Part shown: positions 42,293 to 53,548 of the stretch, one piece after another
How the letters are laid out: every line of letters starts with the position of its first letter
Position numbering within the stretch: the stretch's first letter is position 1
Assembly (NCBI GenBank): GCA_006386115.1
Contig: VFIW01000008.1
Coordinates: 1 to 64,000, forward strand
DNA length: 64,000 bases
Direction of reading: 5' to 3'
Source of the DNA: Globisporangium splendens
Taxonomy: Eukaryota > Oomycota > Peronosporomycetes > Pythiales > Pythiaceae
Notes under the pieces: generated by a model
Seen by the model: only the letters and a program-made list of their open reading frames with translations
The model's database searches: none
What the model was told of the DNA's origin: nothing
Made by a program: the position numbers and the translations under genes

Positions 42293-42841
42293 CTTGCCAG
42301 GCAATTCAGCGAGCACTTCGGTGCCAAAAGTGCTTTGCTGGCAATGTGAGGGGGAGGGAGATTTTTGGCTTTGTTTCGGACTCTGAAACTAGGGCCACCG
42401 ACCACATTAAATTAGGCACAAAGACTGGATTTCAGCCAATCGCAACGCGCCAGATCAAGATGTTGGATTCTCACGATTCAGAATGGGAACAAGTCACACG
42501 GCCGAAAGGTATGCAAGGCATGCTGTTGGGCTCCTTGGGAACTGCACTTCTTCATGGCATGAGCAAGGGGCAAATCCATACAAAAACAATAAGAAAATAA
42601 AATACACATCCATTAGGATTTGGCTGCGCTCACAAGCTCTGGACGCCGTGTAAACCGAGAATTGAAGAATGGATGTTGGCGACTTTGGCTTGCTCTGCAT
42701 GACTGGTCGACGACACGACGTTTGACTTGCTCATGCTCGTACATGCAACGCCGTATCTGGACGAAAAGCACGCAGCTAGGCTGTCTGTGCCAACTGGCTT
42801 CTCTTCTGCTCTTGGGTCGCTCGCTCAGTCAGGAGTCATAT
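42293..42841. other. SEC13 upstream / PEN-2 downstream spacer
   Basis: This contains a CCAAT box (CAGCCAATCGC, 42433-42443) about 140 bp upstream of the SEC13 start, and the 3' region of PEN-2. No further gene is supported. Confidence 0.45.
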
Positions 42842-43313
42842 TTACCAGCCCTCATCCAGGTTCTCAGCCGGCAGCACCATTACGAGGTTGGCCCAGCCGA
42901 AATCCTTCCACTTTAGCTGGAACAAGATGACCCACGATATAAACAACACCGTCATGAACGCGAAACTCATACACGACCGACGCACCCCTGGATGAAAAAC
43001 AATACAAACGAAGACAAACACTCATTAGACACTCCACGTACACACCAAGCCTGCAAAGGCGATAACCAAACGTACACAGCGTGACTTGTGGGTTGATCGA
43101 CGGGTCCACGAACTGCTTGCGGTAGAAAATGATGTTGACGGCGTGCAGCCACGGCAGCAGCAGCAGTCCGCCGAAGAACATCTTCTTCGCGATCGCCTCG
43201 TCGGGCTCGACGTTCAGGTTGCGCGTGAAGTTGCCGCGGTTGTGGGACGCAGGTACCTCGGCGTCCGTGTTGCGCTCCGTCGCCTCCAGGACCGGGGTGT
43301 CGGGGTCCGCCAT
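42842..43313 (-). CDS. PEN2: PEN-2, gamma-secretase subunit
   Basis: Exons 43076-43313 and 42842-42987 give 127 residues. After a 40-residue polar N-terminus, the PEN-2 domain reads AKKMFFGGLLLLPWLHAVNI, RKQFVDPSINPQVTL and, across the splice, WVRRSCMSFAFMTVLFISWV, then FQLKWKDFGW and a short tail. Two hydrophobic hairpin segments (about 45-64 and 84-103) match the known topology. PEN-2 is the activator subunit of the presenilin protease complex, which cuts membrane proteins within the bilayer. The 88-bp intron starts GTACGT and its removal creates the conserved Trp80. The N-terminal extension is longer than in animals. Confidence 0.9.
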
Positions 43314-43672
43314 GCTGCTCGAGTTTGCTGGTGTCTTCTGCGCTTTCTCGCTTGCCTGACACTCGCTGTCGTTTTGCTGGCGCTTGAAAATAGGAACTCT
43401 TTCGAAATTACCAAAATAGTCTGGCTGACAACTCTCTAAATTGATACTGTCCAGTGTCAAAAACTGGCGTTTTGTCCGGATATGCAAGGAGACCACTAAT
43501 AAGGGCATCACAGTATTTTCTGCTTTAGAAACGAGTCGATTTGTAAAGTTGTGGTGAGCGAGTGAAGCAGTCGACGAAAGAAACGCACACAGAACAAAAG
43601 CGACGACCACCAGACCAGCGCGGTGACCAACACGATCGCTTGCATCTCTTGAGCGACAAGCGAGACACGTAG

Positions 43673-44149
43673 ATGTACGGCAACCAGTACCCGCCGCCAG
43701 CAGGGTATCCTTCAGCCCCTCCTCCAGGCCAGCAGTACCCTCCAGGTGCGTATCCTCCAGCGCCACAAGGGTATCCGCCTCCACCTCAAGGATACCCTCC
43801 GCAGCCAGGGAGCTATCCGCCTCCACCTCAAGGGTATCCTCCAGCACCAGGTTATCCTGTTGGCCAGCCAGGCTACCCTCCGCCGCAGCAGTATCCGTAC
43901 CTACCGCCGCAACAGCAGCAGCAGCAGTACTACGCCGCGCAAGGGCGACAGCTTTTCGCGCAAGCGACGAATGCAACGTATGCGGCGCCTGTGGGATACG
44001 TCGTCCAGCAGCCGCCGCCAGTGTACGTGCAGCAACCAGGGTACGTAGCGTACCCTGGTGTGATTTACGGTGGCAAGATCAAGCACAAGCACCACAAAGG
44101 ATACAAGTACAAAGGATACAAGCGCAAGGGCTTCAAGTTCTTCAAGTAG
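43673..44149 (+). CDS. XYPPX / GYPPP-repeat protein
   Basis: This is a 158-residue single-exon protein. The first 85 residues are repeats of (Q/A)GYPPPP and PGYP with a Gln run. The middle is Tyr/Val/Gln-rich (YVVQQPPPVYVQQ). The C-terminus is a basic Lys/His/Tyr/Gly block (KHKHHKGYKYKGYKRKGFKFF). The composition resembles the glycine- and proline-rich XYPPX proteins of plants and protists, which end in a KHK/KFK-type tail. A membrane-surface or phase-separating role is reported for such repeats elsewhere, but nothing here proves it. No signal peptide. PEN-2 is divergent upstream with 359 bp between starts. Confidence 0.8.
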   Translation: MYGNQYPPPAGYPSAPPPGQQYPPGAYPPAPQGYPPPPQGYPPQPGSYPPPPQGYPPAPGYPVGQPGYPPPQQYPYLPPQQQQQQYYAAQGRQLFAQATNATYAAPVGYVVQQPPPVYVQQPGYVAYPGVIYGGKIKHKHHKGYKYKGYKRKGFKFFK

Positions 44150-44422
44150 CCCATGGCGTGTACGAGTAGGGATCTGTTTGGTTGGTGTTGTGACGAGAGT
44201 GTAAGTGTACGCGCAAGCAATATACGCGCGTTTAAAGCAACAGACATGGCGCATAAAACTCCATTGCATTGATTGCACGAAGGACGAGCACATGGCCATT
44301 ACCTTGCTTTCTTGCTTCAACCAGCACTCAAGGTACCCTGGGTTACACAGGTTACGCTTTTCCCCCTGGTCGTTTAAGTACGAATTGCGCCTCGTGTTCA
44401 ACAGCAACCTGCATTCCTGTGT

Positions 44423-46267
44423 GTGACGATGGTGGCGACGCGGCTGCAGATCGTCGCGAGCTTCGTGCTCTTTGCGCTCGCGGCGGCGCCGTTCGCGTGG
44501 CAGTTCACGCAAATCGAGCGCGTGGAGCTGCCGGAGAGCCGCATCCGCGCACTCAACTGGTCGCAGTCGCGCTTCGCGCAGCCGGAAACGTTCTCTGTCG
44601 CGATCTACGCGCTCGTGGACGACGCCGAAGCGTCAGGAGCTAGTGAAGCGAGAGAGAAAGCGCTTTCGTCGACAGTGATCGCGTCCTCAACGGAGCGCAT
44701 CCAATACGCGTCTGCGGAGAGCATCCGCGTCTCCAAAGCGCAACGGCAGGGGCTGCAGGCGGCACAGAGCGCTCATCAAGTTGACGATGCACTGGCTCGT
44801 ATTCTTCAACCGCACGTCCAATCTGGGACGCAGTTCAGTATCGTGCTATTATGTGGCGATACTAGAACTATTGGCAAAGAAAAAGATGCTCTTGTGGTGG
44901 GCAAATACCGCCACGCGTGGTCGTGGCAGTGCTCGTTGTCGCCGAACACCAAACTCTTCCATGCCGTCGAGAGACTCGCGCAGCAGCATGTGTTCCCGAC
45001 GACGTCCGTCGTGACGACAAAGAAAGCGCGAACTGCACTCAAGTACCGCCTCCGGTTTTCACTGTTGAAGGAAGGTCCGGAATTGCAGTGGCAGTGGGAT
45101 TTCTCGATGCGATTGTTCCCGCGGTACTTGCAGGCGTTTGTCAAGAAAGTGGGCGTGCTGGCCACGTTCACAGTGGAGACCGAAGTCGTGCATTACGCAC
45201 GACTTGCCAAGGAAATCCAAACCAGTGACGATGGCAAGTCGTTCTACGTCAAAGCGAACGACCTCAAGCAGGTACGAACGAAAAGCATTTTTTCTTGTGC
45301 ACCTTGCTAATTTTCGCGCCGCTGAGTGAACAACAACTGGGTGCTTGACCATTTTTTGTTACAGTTTAAAAGCACGAATGACTTTTTGACGTCGTCCGTG
45401 CTTGAAGATCGAGAGCAAGTGCTGCACTTTATGGCAGCATTGCCAGTGCTCGAGCACTCCCCGTTAGGGATCCAAGCCGATGAAGACGAAGGACATCACC
45501 GCCTCGCTTCCTCGTTTGAGATCCCTGGGTGGGGTGGAGTCGCGATTGTGGATACTACCCGCATCCTCCTGGACCCATCTGACGGCGCGCGTAATCAGGA
45601 AACTAAACGAGTGATGGGAGTGTTCCTCTCGCAATTTCGCTCGTTGATCGGTGCACCGCCATTTTACGCGCGACAGCGAGCAGAAGACCAGGCGCCACAA
45701 GGACAGCTCATCTTCTTGGCATCACCTCAGGATGGGATCACAGACTGGGAGCTCGATGTGATCGTTCGGTCGCTGATTAAGCTGTACGTACTGCCATTGC
45801 TGCAATTGTGGGCATATTGGGCTTTGTTATTCATGTTGTTGCTATTTGATTCCAGACATCTACGCGCTTCAATCACGACTCTCCAGTCCATCGTGCAACT
45901 TGTGGCTGAAATGACGGAGATGAGCGTCCTGGAGCGCGTGCAGCATCGCATTGAAACAGCTGTGACTCTGCTCGAAGAAATTCTGTGTGTCTCCGAGAGC
46001 AGTACTACTGGTCGCGAATGCTCAGCAGGAACAGATTTGAGCCAACTCGTCGTCAAGGTGCGCAAGGCTGCAGAGCACACGGATGCAGCGTACTACGACC
46101 ACACGATGATCCGCCAGTTGTATTTCCCACAAGAGCAAATGTTTGGTGTGTATGCGCCTCTGCTCGCGCCGCTGATCCTGCCGTTCTTTGTTGGCCTCTT
46201 TCGAGAGTTCAAGCGATGGAAAGCGAAAACTGCTGAGCAAAAGAAAGCTGCCGGAAAAGCTCTATAA
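44423..46267 (+). CDS. PIGS: GPI transamidase subunit PIG-S (GPI17)
   Basis: Exons 44423-45271 and 45365-46267 give 583 residues. An N-terminal membrane anchor (IVASFVLFALAAAPFAW) is followed by the lumenal start VELPESRIRAL, typical of PIG-S, a long lumenal domain with FEIPGWGGVAIVDT, and a C-terminal membrane segment (YAPLLAPLILPFFVGLF) with a Lys-rich cytosolic tail. Length and topology fit the family (about 530-580). PIG-S is part of the ER complex that cleaves C-terminal signals and attaches GPI anchors to proteins. The 93-bp intron (GTACGA...TTACAG) joins NDLKQ to FKSTNDFL. Reading into it meets a stop. Confidence 0.92.
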
Positions 46268-46501
46268 AAATGGCAGACAACTAGCTCGCGACAAGCGAAC
46301 AAGGGTAGGTAGCTGCAGGACTGTGGTGAGCGCGCTCTCAAATGAATAGATTTCGCACCAAATTGCATCGTGACTTCCGGCTTCAAAGGTATTGACTAAC
46401 ATTGGACAGGGAACGAAAAGGAACTTGAGCAGTCGTGTTGCGATCTACATGAAGGTAAGTCTATTTCCTTGCTCTTTTACAATATGTACCACGTATCCTA
46501 C
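46268..46501. other. spacer between PIG-S and LRR pseudogene A
   Basis: Short intergenic region. No element recognised. Confidence 0.4.
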
Positions 46502-47280
46502 TCACTGTGGGGGCTGCAGCAACTCTGCAGCCTCGATCGGATACGCACTATTGATGCTTTTGATGCAGGTGACTGCTGCCGTGTGGCCAAATTTTGCGCT
46601 GATCTCGTCAGGTGATTTGGATTGGCAAAATGGGATCCCTGGCAAGTTGCCATGCCAAGCACAGGAGACGCTCCAAAGCGGGCGACCTGCGGAAGAATCG
46701 TCGCACGAGAGGTGTGGACCAGCAATTCACAAACACGACTGCTACATAAAGGTGGTTGACCCAGTGTGGAACTGGATAGTCTGTGAGATTAACTCAAGAG
46801 TTTCACGAACAGGAAGCGCGCTTCGAAGTACAGGCTTTCAACGCCAAAATATCCCTGCCGGACAAACAAGCGCGAGTGCAAGCGTTGAAGCTGGCGAGGA
46901 AGTTTAATGGCTTCACGAATGCGAGCGAGCCATATTCTCAATCTGTTCGAATTTGCTTGGCCATCTCGATTTCCAAACTCGAAGGAGAGTCGCTTGAACC
47001 AAATCGAACACAACAACATCTCGACAACCTGGACACAGTGTGCGAGTCCAAGAAATCCCTTGATCGAGGCAACTCGAAGGATACAATGTTTGGTGCTTGG
47101 GTGAGAGCAGCTCTCCCGTGTATTCCAGCTCGGTGGTCGACAGCGCAAAATACAACACGCTGGCAGTAAACAAGAAGATGACGCTTCCCAGCCGAGTGAT
47201 TAAAGACCACGAAGCAAAGCATTCTGTCACTGACGGACAGAAGCCCAGAAGACTCGATTAGCGTAAAATCATTTGACATT
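46502..47280 (-). pseudogene. LRR membrane-protein family, copy A (deleted and broken)
   Basis: Minus-strand fragments belong to the same family as copies B-E. An N-terminal membrane segment (SLITRLGSVIFLFTASVLYF) is followed by FVRQGYFGVESLYFEARF (copy E has FARRGFLCVESDFFHARF) and then SQTIQF. After frame breaks near 46760, the sequence jumps straight to the family C-terminus: GIPFCQSKSPDEISAKFGHTAAVTC and a stop at 46502-46504. The middle membrane region and the whole LRR domain are missing, so this copy has a large internal deletion plus stops and frame changes. It cannot make a full product. Confidence 0.75.
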
Positions 47281-47641
47281 TTCCCCTTCAGTGTAATTTG
47301 CCCAACGACATTTGTGCAAAATCATCACCAGTTCAAGACTTTTTCGGCTGGAGACGTCCAAGACGTGCAGGTGTCACTCCAGCATGGAGCGCCGTTCATT
47401 GTGGGCTCATTGTGGTCGTCACTGAAGGTGCCAATTTCGTTGAACAAACAAAGCAGCCAACAATTATGAGGTGATGAGGCATTGCCACAGGAGTCCGTTA
47501 TTATGCTGCATTTGTCGATCGACACTGCTGTTCCATATCCAACGCGGTTCAAGAAGCGCAGCGCGCGTCACAGCCGTCTGGAATAAACGCCAGTCTGCTG
47601 AGTGGTCTTGTAGTGGGGTGACGCATCGTGTGTGCACGCGG

Positions 47642-49749
47642 CTATGGAAGTTGTGTTGATTTGACGGCGTCATATGGATACCACCCATCAATCCATAGAT
47701 TCGTGCGTGCGCATGTAAGAACTGCTGAAGACCCATACTTTGAGTCAGTCTCCGCGGCAGACTTGGATCGGCAAAAAGGCGTCCCATACATGTAGACCTC
47801 GAATGCCTGGCGCTGGACCTAGTAGACCCACGAAGGGAGTTCTTCAAGCTCGGTATTTTCAAAGGACAAGATGAAGAGCTTGCTGACATTCCCGATGTCC
47901 TTGGGCAACTCTCTTAGCGGGTTGTTACTCAGAGACAGGATCAAAAAGCCTCCGCTACGAGGATTTCTGTCTGCAAACGCGAAAGGAAGCTGCGTGATCT
48001 GATTGCCGATCAGGGAGAGTTCGTCAATGTCCATCTTAGCAAGAGCTGACGGGACTTCTTTCAGCTGCAAGTGTTCCAAGTACAGCGTCTTCAAGTGTCG
48101 CCATCGCGTATCCATGTCTTCGGGCAACCACGTGAGGTTACTGTATATAATCTCGATATCTTGGAGATTACGCGGCAAATCGTAAAGCAATCCATCAGGA
48201 ACTCTGGTCATATTCACTTTCACGAGAGACACGTACACGATCTGCAGATGGACGCCCTCCTTGATTCCAGCGTCTTTGCTCCACGACACAATGCTTGAAT
48301 TTCATATTTCGACACCAGTGAGCATACGGAAATTCTGGATGCCAGTCGGAACGTCGAGCTCGAAGCAGTGCGAAAACACCAAAATTGCTAGGCTTCGTTC
48401 ATCAAGGAGCGAAAGCGACGATTCGTCAGGACTGAGTAGCCCATGTCGATAACAATTGAACTCGTACACTGAACACGCGTACTTTGCCGTAAGCCACGGG
48501 TGAATCTGCAGTTTGCACCCAGACATGGTAACTCCTTGCGAGGGTAACAACGCGAGCAAGTGGAATAAAACCACTATCGTTCCCCAAAGAATGAAGAGCG
48601 CGTGGATCATCTTTGAGCGGTGTGGTTGCAGCCTACGGCTCTGCATTTGGCGAATTCGAAATGACAGTTGCCGAAATATTGAGCTTCCTCTTGGGAGCGG
48701 CTGCAACGACGGAGACTGAGCAACCTGCTTCCGTTGATCTCGTCGTAATCGAATAAGTGGCTGAATACTTCCCAAGCAACTGATGATGCTTACATGTGGG
48801 AGAAGTTTGAGCACCAAGTCGACCTCATTTTGAGCAAACACTTGCCGATTCTCCATCACCATGTTGACAAACCGCGAAACGTCGATAAGAAGTTTCGCGT
48901 CAAACGACAGCTCGGCGACATTGAATACTTGATAGTACGGGACGAAGATAATCAGCGGAAGAGCGATGAACATTACAATGTCAGAGCCAAATCGAACGTC
49001 AAGCATGACACTCGCTCCAGCGCAGGTGAATGGCGCGTTAATCGTTGCGCGAGTGGTGTCGAACATGCGTTCAAGAACACGATAGCTACGTAGAGACGAT
49101 TGATCCACACTCGTCCGATCAGCATGCTCGAGCTATACGCCTGAATTGTCTGAGAAACCATCTCGCCGAACTCGCGGATTAACTACCGAGCCTCGAAGCA
49201 CGAACTCTCGACGCCGAATACGCCTTGTCGACCATACAACCGCAGGAACACGGATCTCACTCGGGAACCACAGGTGTAGAGTCGAGGCACTCGATTGAGA
49301 ACGGAAAGGTTCATGGAACCACAAAGATCTAAAACAGCATTTTTTCGGATCGCACTCCCGAAAGATAACCTCTTTGCTCGAAGCGAGTAGATCAGCACCT
49401 TCACGATCTGGCAGCAATGCGCCGCGCCAAGACCCAGAGTTATCCAAGAAGCGGGAGGGAAAAGTGAGCCCGACTTGAGCGTCAGTAACTTTGCGTAGTA
49501 CTCCATCCTTGGGGTGGCTAGTGCGCGATAGACTAGGCTTTTACCCACGAGAAATACCATGCACACCGTTCGAACCACAAAGAGAGTGGTCCATACGCAG
49601 ATGTACTGCGAGCATGGCAGAAAGATGGCAACAACGCTTGATTTTCCCGAATTGGCACGACTGCTTGCAGGCCTTTGGCTTGTGGACTGTGGAGGCGGCG
49701 GACTCGATGATACAACGCCTATCACTTGAGTGGGAGTAATTCGCGTCAT
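47642..49749 (-). pseudogene. LRR membrane-protein family, copy B (full length, several lesions)
   Basis: This is the most complete copy. In minus-strand order: N-terminal membrane segments (EYYAKLLTLKSG, ASWITLGLGAAHCC); GVFGVESSCFEAR followed by an in-frame TAG (49183-49185); WINRLYVAIVFLNACSTPL; a frame change near 48973; FIALPLIIFVPYYQ; a further membrane segment (LFILWGTIVVLFHLLALLP); the Cys-rich start of the ectodomain (SGCKLQIHPWLTAKYACSVYE); and leucine-rich repeats to a C-terminal YGTPFCRSKSAAE block. Two more nonsense codons interrupt one continuous frame: TGA at 48302-48304 where paralogues have Trp, and TAG at 47819-47821 where a paralogue has Glu. The final stop is at 47642-47644. 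Confidence 0.82.
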
Positions 49750-50396
49750 TAATCAAATTGCCGCTCGTTTTCAGTATCGTGCTCACAAATACGCGAACGA
49801 TCTGACTGTTTGACGTTTTGAACCACTAAAGTGACGCCAAAGTGAAACTTCTCCGCCACTTTAAATAGGTCATTAGCCCGCTTCTTCTGTTTTTCTATGA
49901 CCGAGACAGCATGATCTTGATCGTCGGCGCGACAACGTTGCACACAGGGACAGCTCGTTAGCTTTGTATGCTCGAATGGGCTAATCTCGTTCAGCAATTG
50001 GCACAGAACTGTCCAGAGCTCCATCATTACACTGCTCTGCCAGAGCGAGCCGAGGATGAAGTCTCTGTTAACAAACCCGATTCTAGCGACCATCTCCCAA
50101 ACCGCCAAGTCCATTTGTCAACTCCAATACACTCCATGCTCGCCACGTTATGCGGTGCTACAGATACAGCACACACATATTGATGCTGCGCTCTTGCGGT
50201 TCTTTTTTGACAGCTCGTTGTCATGCTCGCCGCCACTAGAGAAGTTCGCTCACGCACAGTGAAAATACTTGTCATCGATGAATTTTGCTCCAGATACGTT
50301 GAAGTCACGTACTCGCTGCATTTTTGCGACTCACTGAACAAAGTTCGACTCGCTGTCACTGCACGTCCAGGTCATCGGGTAAACATGTCAAGTTAG
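49750..50396. other. spacer between LRR copies B and C
   Basis: Minus-strand frames of 110-121 codons at 49749-50114 and 50027-50359 overlap each other and show no similarity that I can see to the LRR family or any domain. They could be decayed 5' sequence of copy B. No gene is called. Confidence 0.4.
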
Positions 50397-51530
50397 TTAC
50401 GGAAGCTGGAGTGACTTGACGACCTCGTACGGGCAGCGACCAAACTTTCGAGGATTGTCATCAAGGCAAGTCACCACTGCGGATGTTCCAAAGCAGGCAT
50501 CGATGTCCTCTGGCAACTTTGAGTTGTAGAATGGGGTCCCGTGCAGGAATACCTTGGAGCCCTGTTTGTTCTGAAGCTCACTCACCCAAGACGGCAGTTG
50601 CCTCAAGTTGGTATTCTCTAGCGCCAGAAACAGCAAATGACTGAGATTACCAATATTGTCAGGCAATTCTAGAATTGGGTTCTTGGACAATGACAAGACG
50701 ATGTAGCCGTTGCCATTGTTGCCTGGCGCGGGGTACACAAGGCTTGGAACTTGATTTCCCACGATCGAAAAGTCCTTGATGTTCATTGCAGTCAGGGCAG
50801 GAGGAACTGAGGTTAGCTGCGCATATTCAAGGTATAGAGATCTCACATATCTCCACTGAACGTCGAGATCGTCGGGGACAGCACTCAAATTGGTCCTTGT
50901 GATCTCGATATTCTGAAGCTCTCGCGGAAGATCGTAGAGTAGCCCGTCTGACAGCGCGCTCATATTGACGACGACCAAGCAGACATACGTAATGAGCGGA
51001 TGGGTTTGTTGAGTAAGCCCCGCTTCCTTACTCCACGACGCAATGCTCAAATCCCAGATCTCAAATCCAAGTAGATTCTTGAACCGCTGAATCGCCTTCG
51101 GAACGATCAACTCGGGACAATGCGGCAGCACTAGACCAGCCAAACTCTTTTCATCCAGAAATGCCAACGAATCCTCGCTTGGGCTCGTTGTACCATGACG
51201 ATAGCAGTTGTACTCGTAAACGGAACACGCAAACTTGGACGTAAACCACGGATATAACTGCACTTTGCAACCAGAAACGTTGTTATCCCGTGGTGTGGTC
51301 ACGGCTAGCAAGTGAAACATGACGACCATGCGTCCCAAGATGATAAACGCCACATGAATGAAAGAATAGATGGTACTACATCGGCTCTTCATGGATCCAA
51401 GGGGCTCTAGAGGCGCCACGGATGCCATCATTGCGTGGTCGTTTGAAGCGACCGGAATTGCCGAGAAACATCGCTCACGATGAGATCGCGCGCTTGCGAA
51501 CGCGTGACGAAAACAGACGCCCCGATTCAT
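50397..51530 (-). CDS. LRR membrane-protein family, copy C (intact C-terminal half)
   Basis: This is an uninterrupted 377-residue frame. Residues about 52-77 are one membrane segment (IYSFIHVAFIILGRMVVMFH). Then comes the conserved Cys block SGCKVQLYPWFTSKFACSVYE with CYRHG, a helical region (LAFLDEKSLAGLVLPHCPEL), and leucine-rich repeats from about 215 to 330 (LQNIEITRTNLSAVPDDL, LEYAQLTSVPPALTAMNI, LSLSKNPILELPDNIGNL, FLALENTNLRQLPSWV). The C-terminus has FLHGTPFYNSK and a last Cys pair. Compared with copies B and E it lacks the N-terminal multi-membrane half, because copy D ends only 190 bp upstream. It may be an expressed single-pass LRR protein or a truncated remnant. The upstream in-frame sequence has no earlier ATG before a stop. 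Confidence 0.65.
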   Translation of the reverse strand: MNRGVCFRHAFASARSHRERCFSAIPVASNDHAMMASVAPLEPLGSMKSRCSTIYSFIHVAFIILGRMVVMFHLLAVTTPRDNNVSGCKVQLYPWFTSKFACSVYEYNCYRHGTTSPSEDSLAFLDEKSLAGLVLPHCPELIVPKAIQRFKNLLGFEIWDLSIASWSKEAGLTQQTHPLITYVCLVVVNMSALSDGLLYDLPRELQNIEITRTNLSAVPDDLDVQWRYVRSLYLEYAQLTSVPPALTAMNIKDFSIVGNQVPSLVYPAPGNNGNGYIVLSLSKNPILELPDNIGNLSHLLFLALENTNLRQLPSWVSELQNKQGSKVFLHGTPFYNSKLPEDIDACFGTSAVVTCLDDNPRKFGRCPYEVVKSLQLP

Positions 51531-51719
51531 ATACTCGAGCAGCTCGACGTGGTTGCCATCAATGGCGCCCTCATTGGTTGCAAAACCAACTGGCGCTAGT
51601 CAGCTTATCCACTTTCAACATGGGCTTGGCAGTTGTCATGTACGAATGCGTTCTCCATAGTTTACTTGGTGTGTTGCCATCCATGTCACGTTCACGCACC
51701 AAGAGCTTCTGCCGCAATC

Positions 51720-52610
51720 TCAAGGAGCCTGAATAGACCGAACTTGTTCATAGGGATACCGACCGTGAATTCGAGGGTTCATGTTGGTGCAGGTAAGAAC
51801 TGCTGTCGGTCCATACGTCGTGGCAACCTCTTCCTGTGATTTTGACGCACAAAATGGAGTGCCGTACATGTAGATTTTGTGCCCTTTCTCCTGCACTTCG
51901 GTAACCCAATCTGGGAGCGCGTCGATTTGCGTGTTTTCAAGCGCCAGGAATCGTAGCTCGCTCAGATTTGTTCCAACCTCGTCGGATAATGTCTTCAGCG
52001 GGTTGTGGCTCAGTGAAAGCGAGAAAAATTCCCCCATCGTGTCGATTTTATCGGAAACCAGCAGCGTTTCGATGTTGTTGCCTGCAAGCGAGAAATCATC
52101 AATGTTCATTCGCGAGAGTATATCAGGCATGCTTTGAAGCTGCGCGTACTCCATATACAACGTTTGCACATGTCACCAGCGCGCATCAAGATCCTCTGGG
52201 AGGAACGTAATATTGGTCCTTGTGAGCTCGATGTCTTGGAGCTCCGTCGGCAAATCATACAACAGTCCATCTGGGATCCCTGTCATATTCACTCCCACTA
52301 GGCATACGTAGGTGATTGACGGATGGAAGTGCTGAGTCAATCCGGCGTCTCTTGACCAGGACACGATGGCCGAATTCCAGATCTCAATTCCGTTCAGCCT
52401 ACGGAATCGCTGGATGGCTGCTGGCACCACCAAGCTGGGACAGTGCGAGAAAATCAACATCGCCAGGCTTCTCTCGTCCAGGTCAGCCAACGACGTCTCG
52501 TTTGGACTTGTTGAGTTCTGTCGATAGCAGTCGTACTCATAGACGGCGCAGGCGCATTTGGACGTAAACCACGGGCGAACTTGGAGGGTCACTGAGCACG
52601 TCATTCAGTC
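51720..52610 (-). pseudogene. LRR membrane-protein family, copy D (truncated, one nonsense)
   Basis: Two adjacent minus-strand frames (52604-52173 and 52169-51720) are in the same phase and align end to end with copy C. They are separated only by TGA at 52173-52175, where the paralogues read Arg (WRYV, WRHL); a CGA to TGA change explains it. The copy starts inside the ectodomain (VRPWFTSKCACAVYEYDCYR), so all membrane segments and the N-terminus are absent. The LRRs and the GTPFCASKSQEEV C-terminus are otherwise well preserved, indicating recent inactivation. Confidence 0.82.
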
Positions 52611-53548
52611 GCTGGCGTGTTGAATAAAGCTCAGCGGGCTTTGGCACCTGTGCGGGATGTGGTAGTCAAAAATAGCCATTGCTCGCGCATCTGATGTTAT
52701 TGTTTTTGATCTGGCGGTACTCTGTGGGGTGTACCAGTTCGTCGACGCTGTTCGATTGCATTTGGAGCTGCTCGTTCTCGTCGAGATCAGTCTGTTGATG
52801 CTTGCGGAAGATCATCAAATCTGTTGACAGCAGTCTCGAACACTCGCGTGATGCCGCTTCCGAGGGGACACACGACACTCCGCATGCATCTGCAAACGAG
52901 CTGACGCGCAAGCAGACACCGTCCTCAGCACTTTCTATATTCGATAGCCGCAACCGAACAGCCATTTCCATCGCATTTTCGCTTGACCGCAGCAAGCACC
53001 CCATACTTGAGCGATCGAATGCACTTCAGTATGCCGGTTTTCTACCGGTATGTTTCGTTTACCGATCTTTCTCTTAGTATTCGGGACGACTCAGGCGCTA
53101 GATACGGGACTCGTGTTTCTCTGGTCTCTCCCCCCTCCCCTCTCGCTACCTTCAAGAGCAAGAAAGCGCGGCAATTGAGTGAGACCCGAGCTCAAGAAGG
53201 TGCGTCTGCGTGTGAATGGGCGTCTCTGTGCCTTGCTCTTTGGTATATGGACGCCCTTTGTGTGTGTGTGTGTGCACGTGCGTGTGTCTGCAAGAGTGAC
53301 GTCTTTTCTCGTGGGTCGGAGCTCCAGTGCTAACTCTCTGTGTGCGCGGATGTCGGGTGCAGAACAGTGTCTTCCATTCCGCATTTTCACAAAAAAGCAA
53401 AACAGCAGCAAGTGCAACTTCCCGCCTAGATCTTCGATTGCCCTCTTGTTTTGGATAAAGTACGTGACTATCGCACGTGCTATTGCGCGTCTTCATTTGC
53501 ATACGCGTTGCTAATAAACTCAATGCACACATGTTTGGTTGTGTAGCA
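52611..53548. other. spacer between LRR copy D and PAT1
   Basis: A 112-codon minus-strand frame with a proper ATG (53004 to 52666) has no recognised domain and remains doubtful. A (TG)-rich stretch lies at about 53258-53290. The PAT1 initiator is listed separately. Confidence 0.4.
53493..53500 (+). promoter_or_regulatory. initiator-like TCATTTGC of PAT1
   Basis: TCATTTGC lies 49-56 nt before the PAT1 ATG and resembles the oomycete initiator (last base differs). The same TCATTTGC string precedes a possible gene start at the right end of the window. Confidence 0.5.

Noticed and set aside
52666..53004. 112-codon minus-strand frame next to LRR copy D
   Set aside because: It has an ATG, but no recognised domain, no similarity to the LRR family and no promoter element. 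It is kept only as doubtful.
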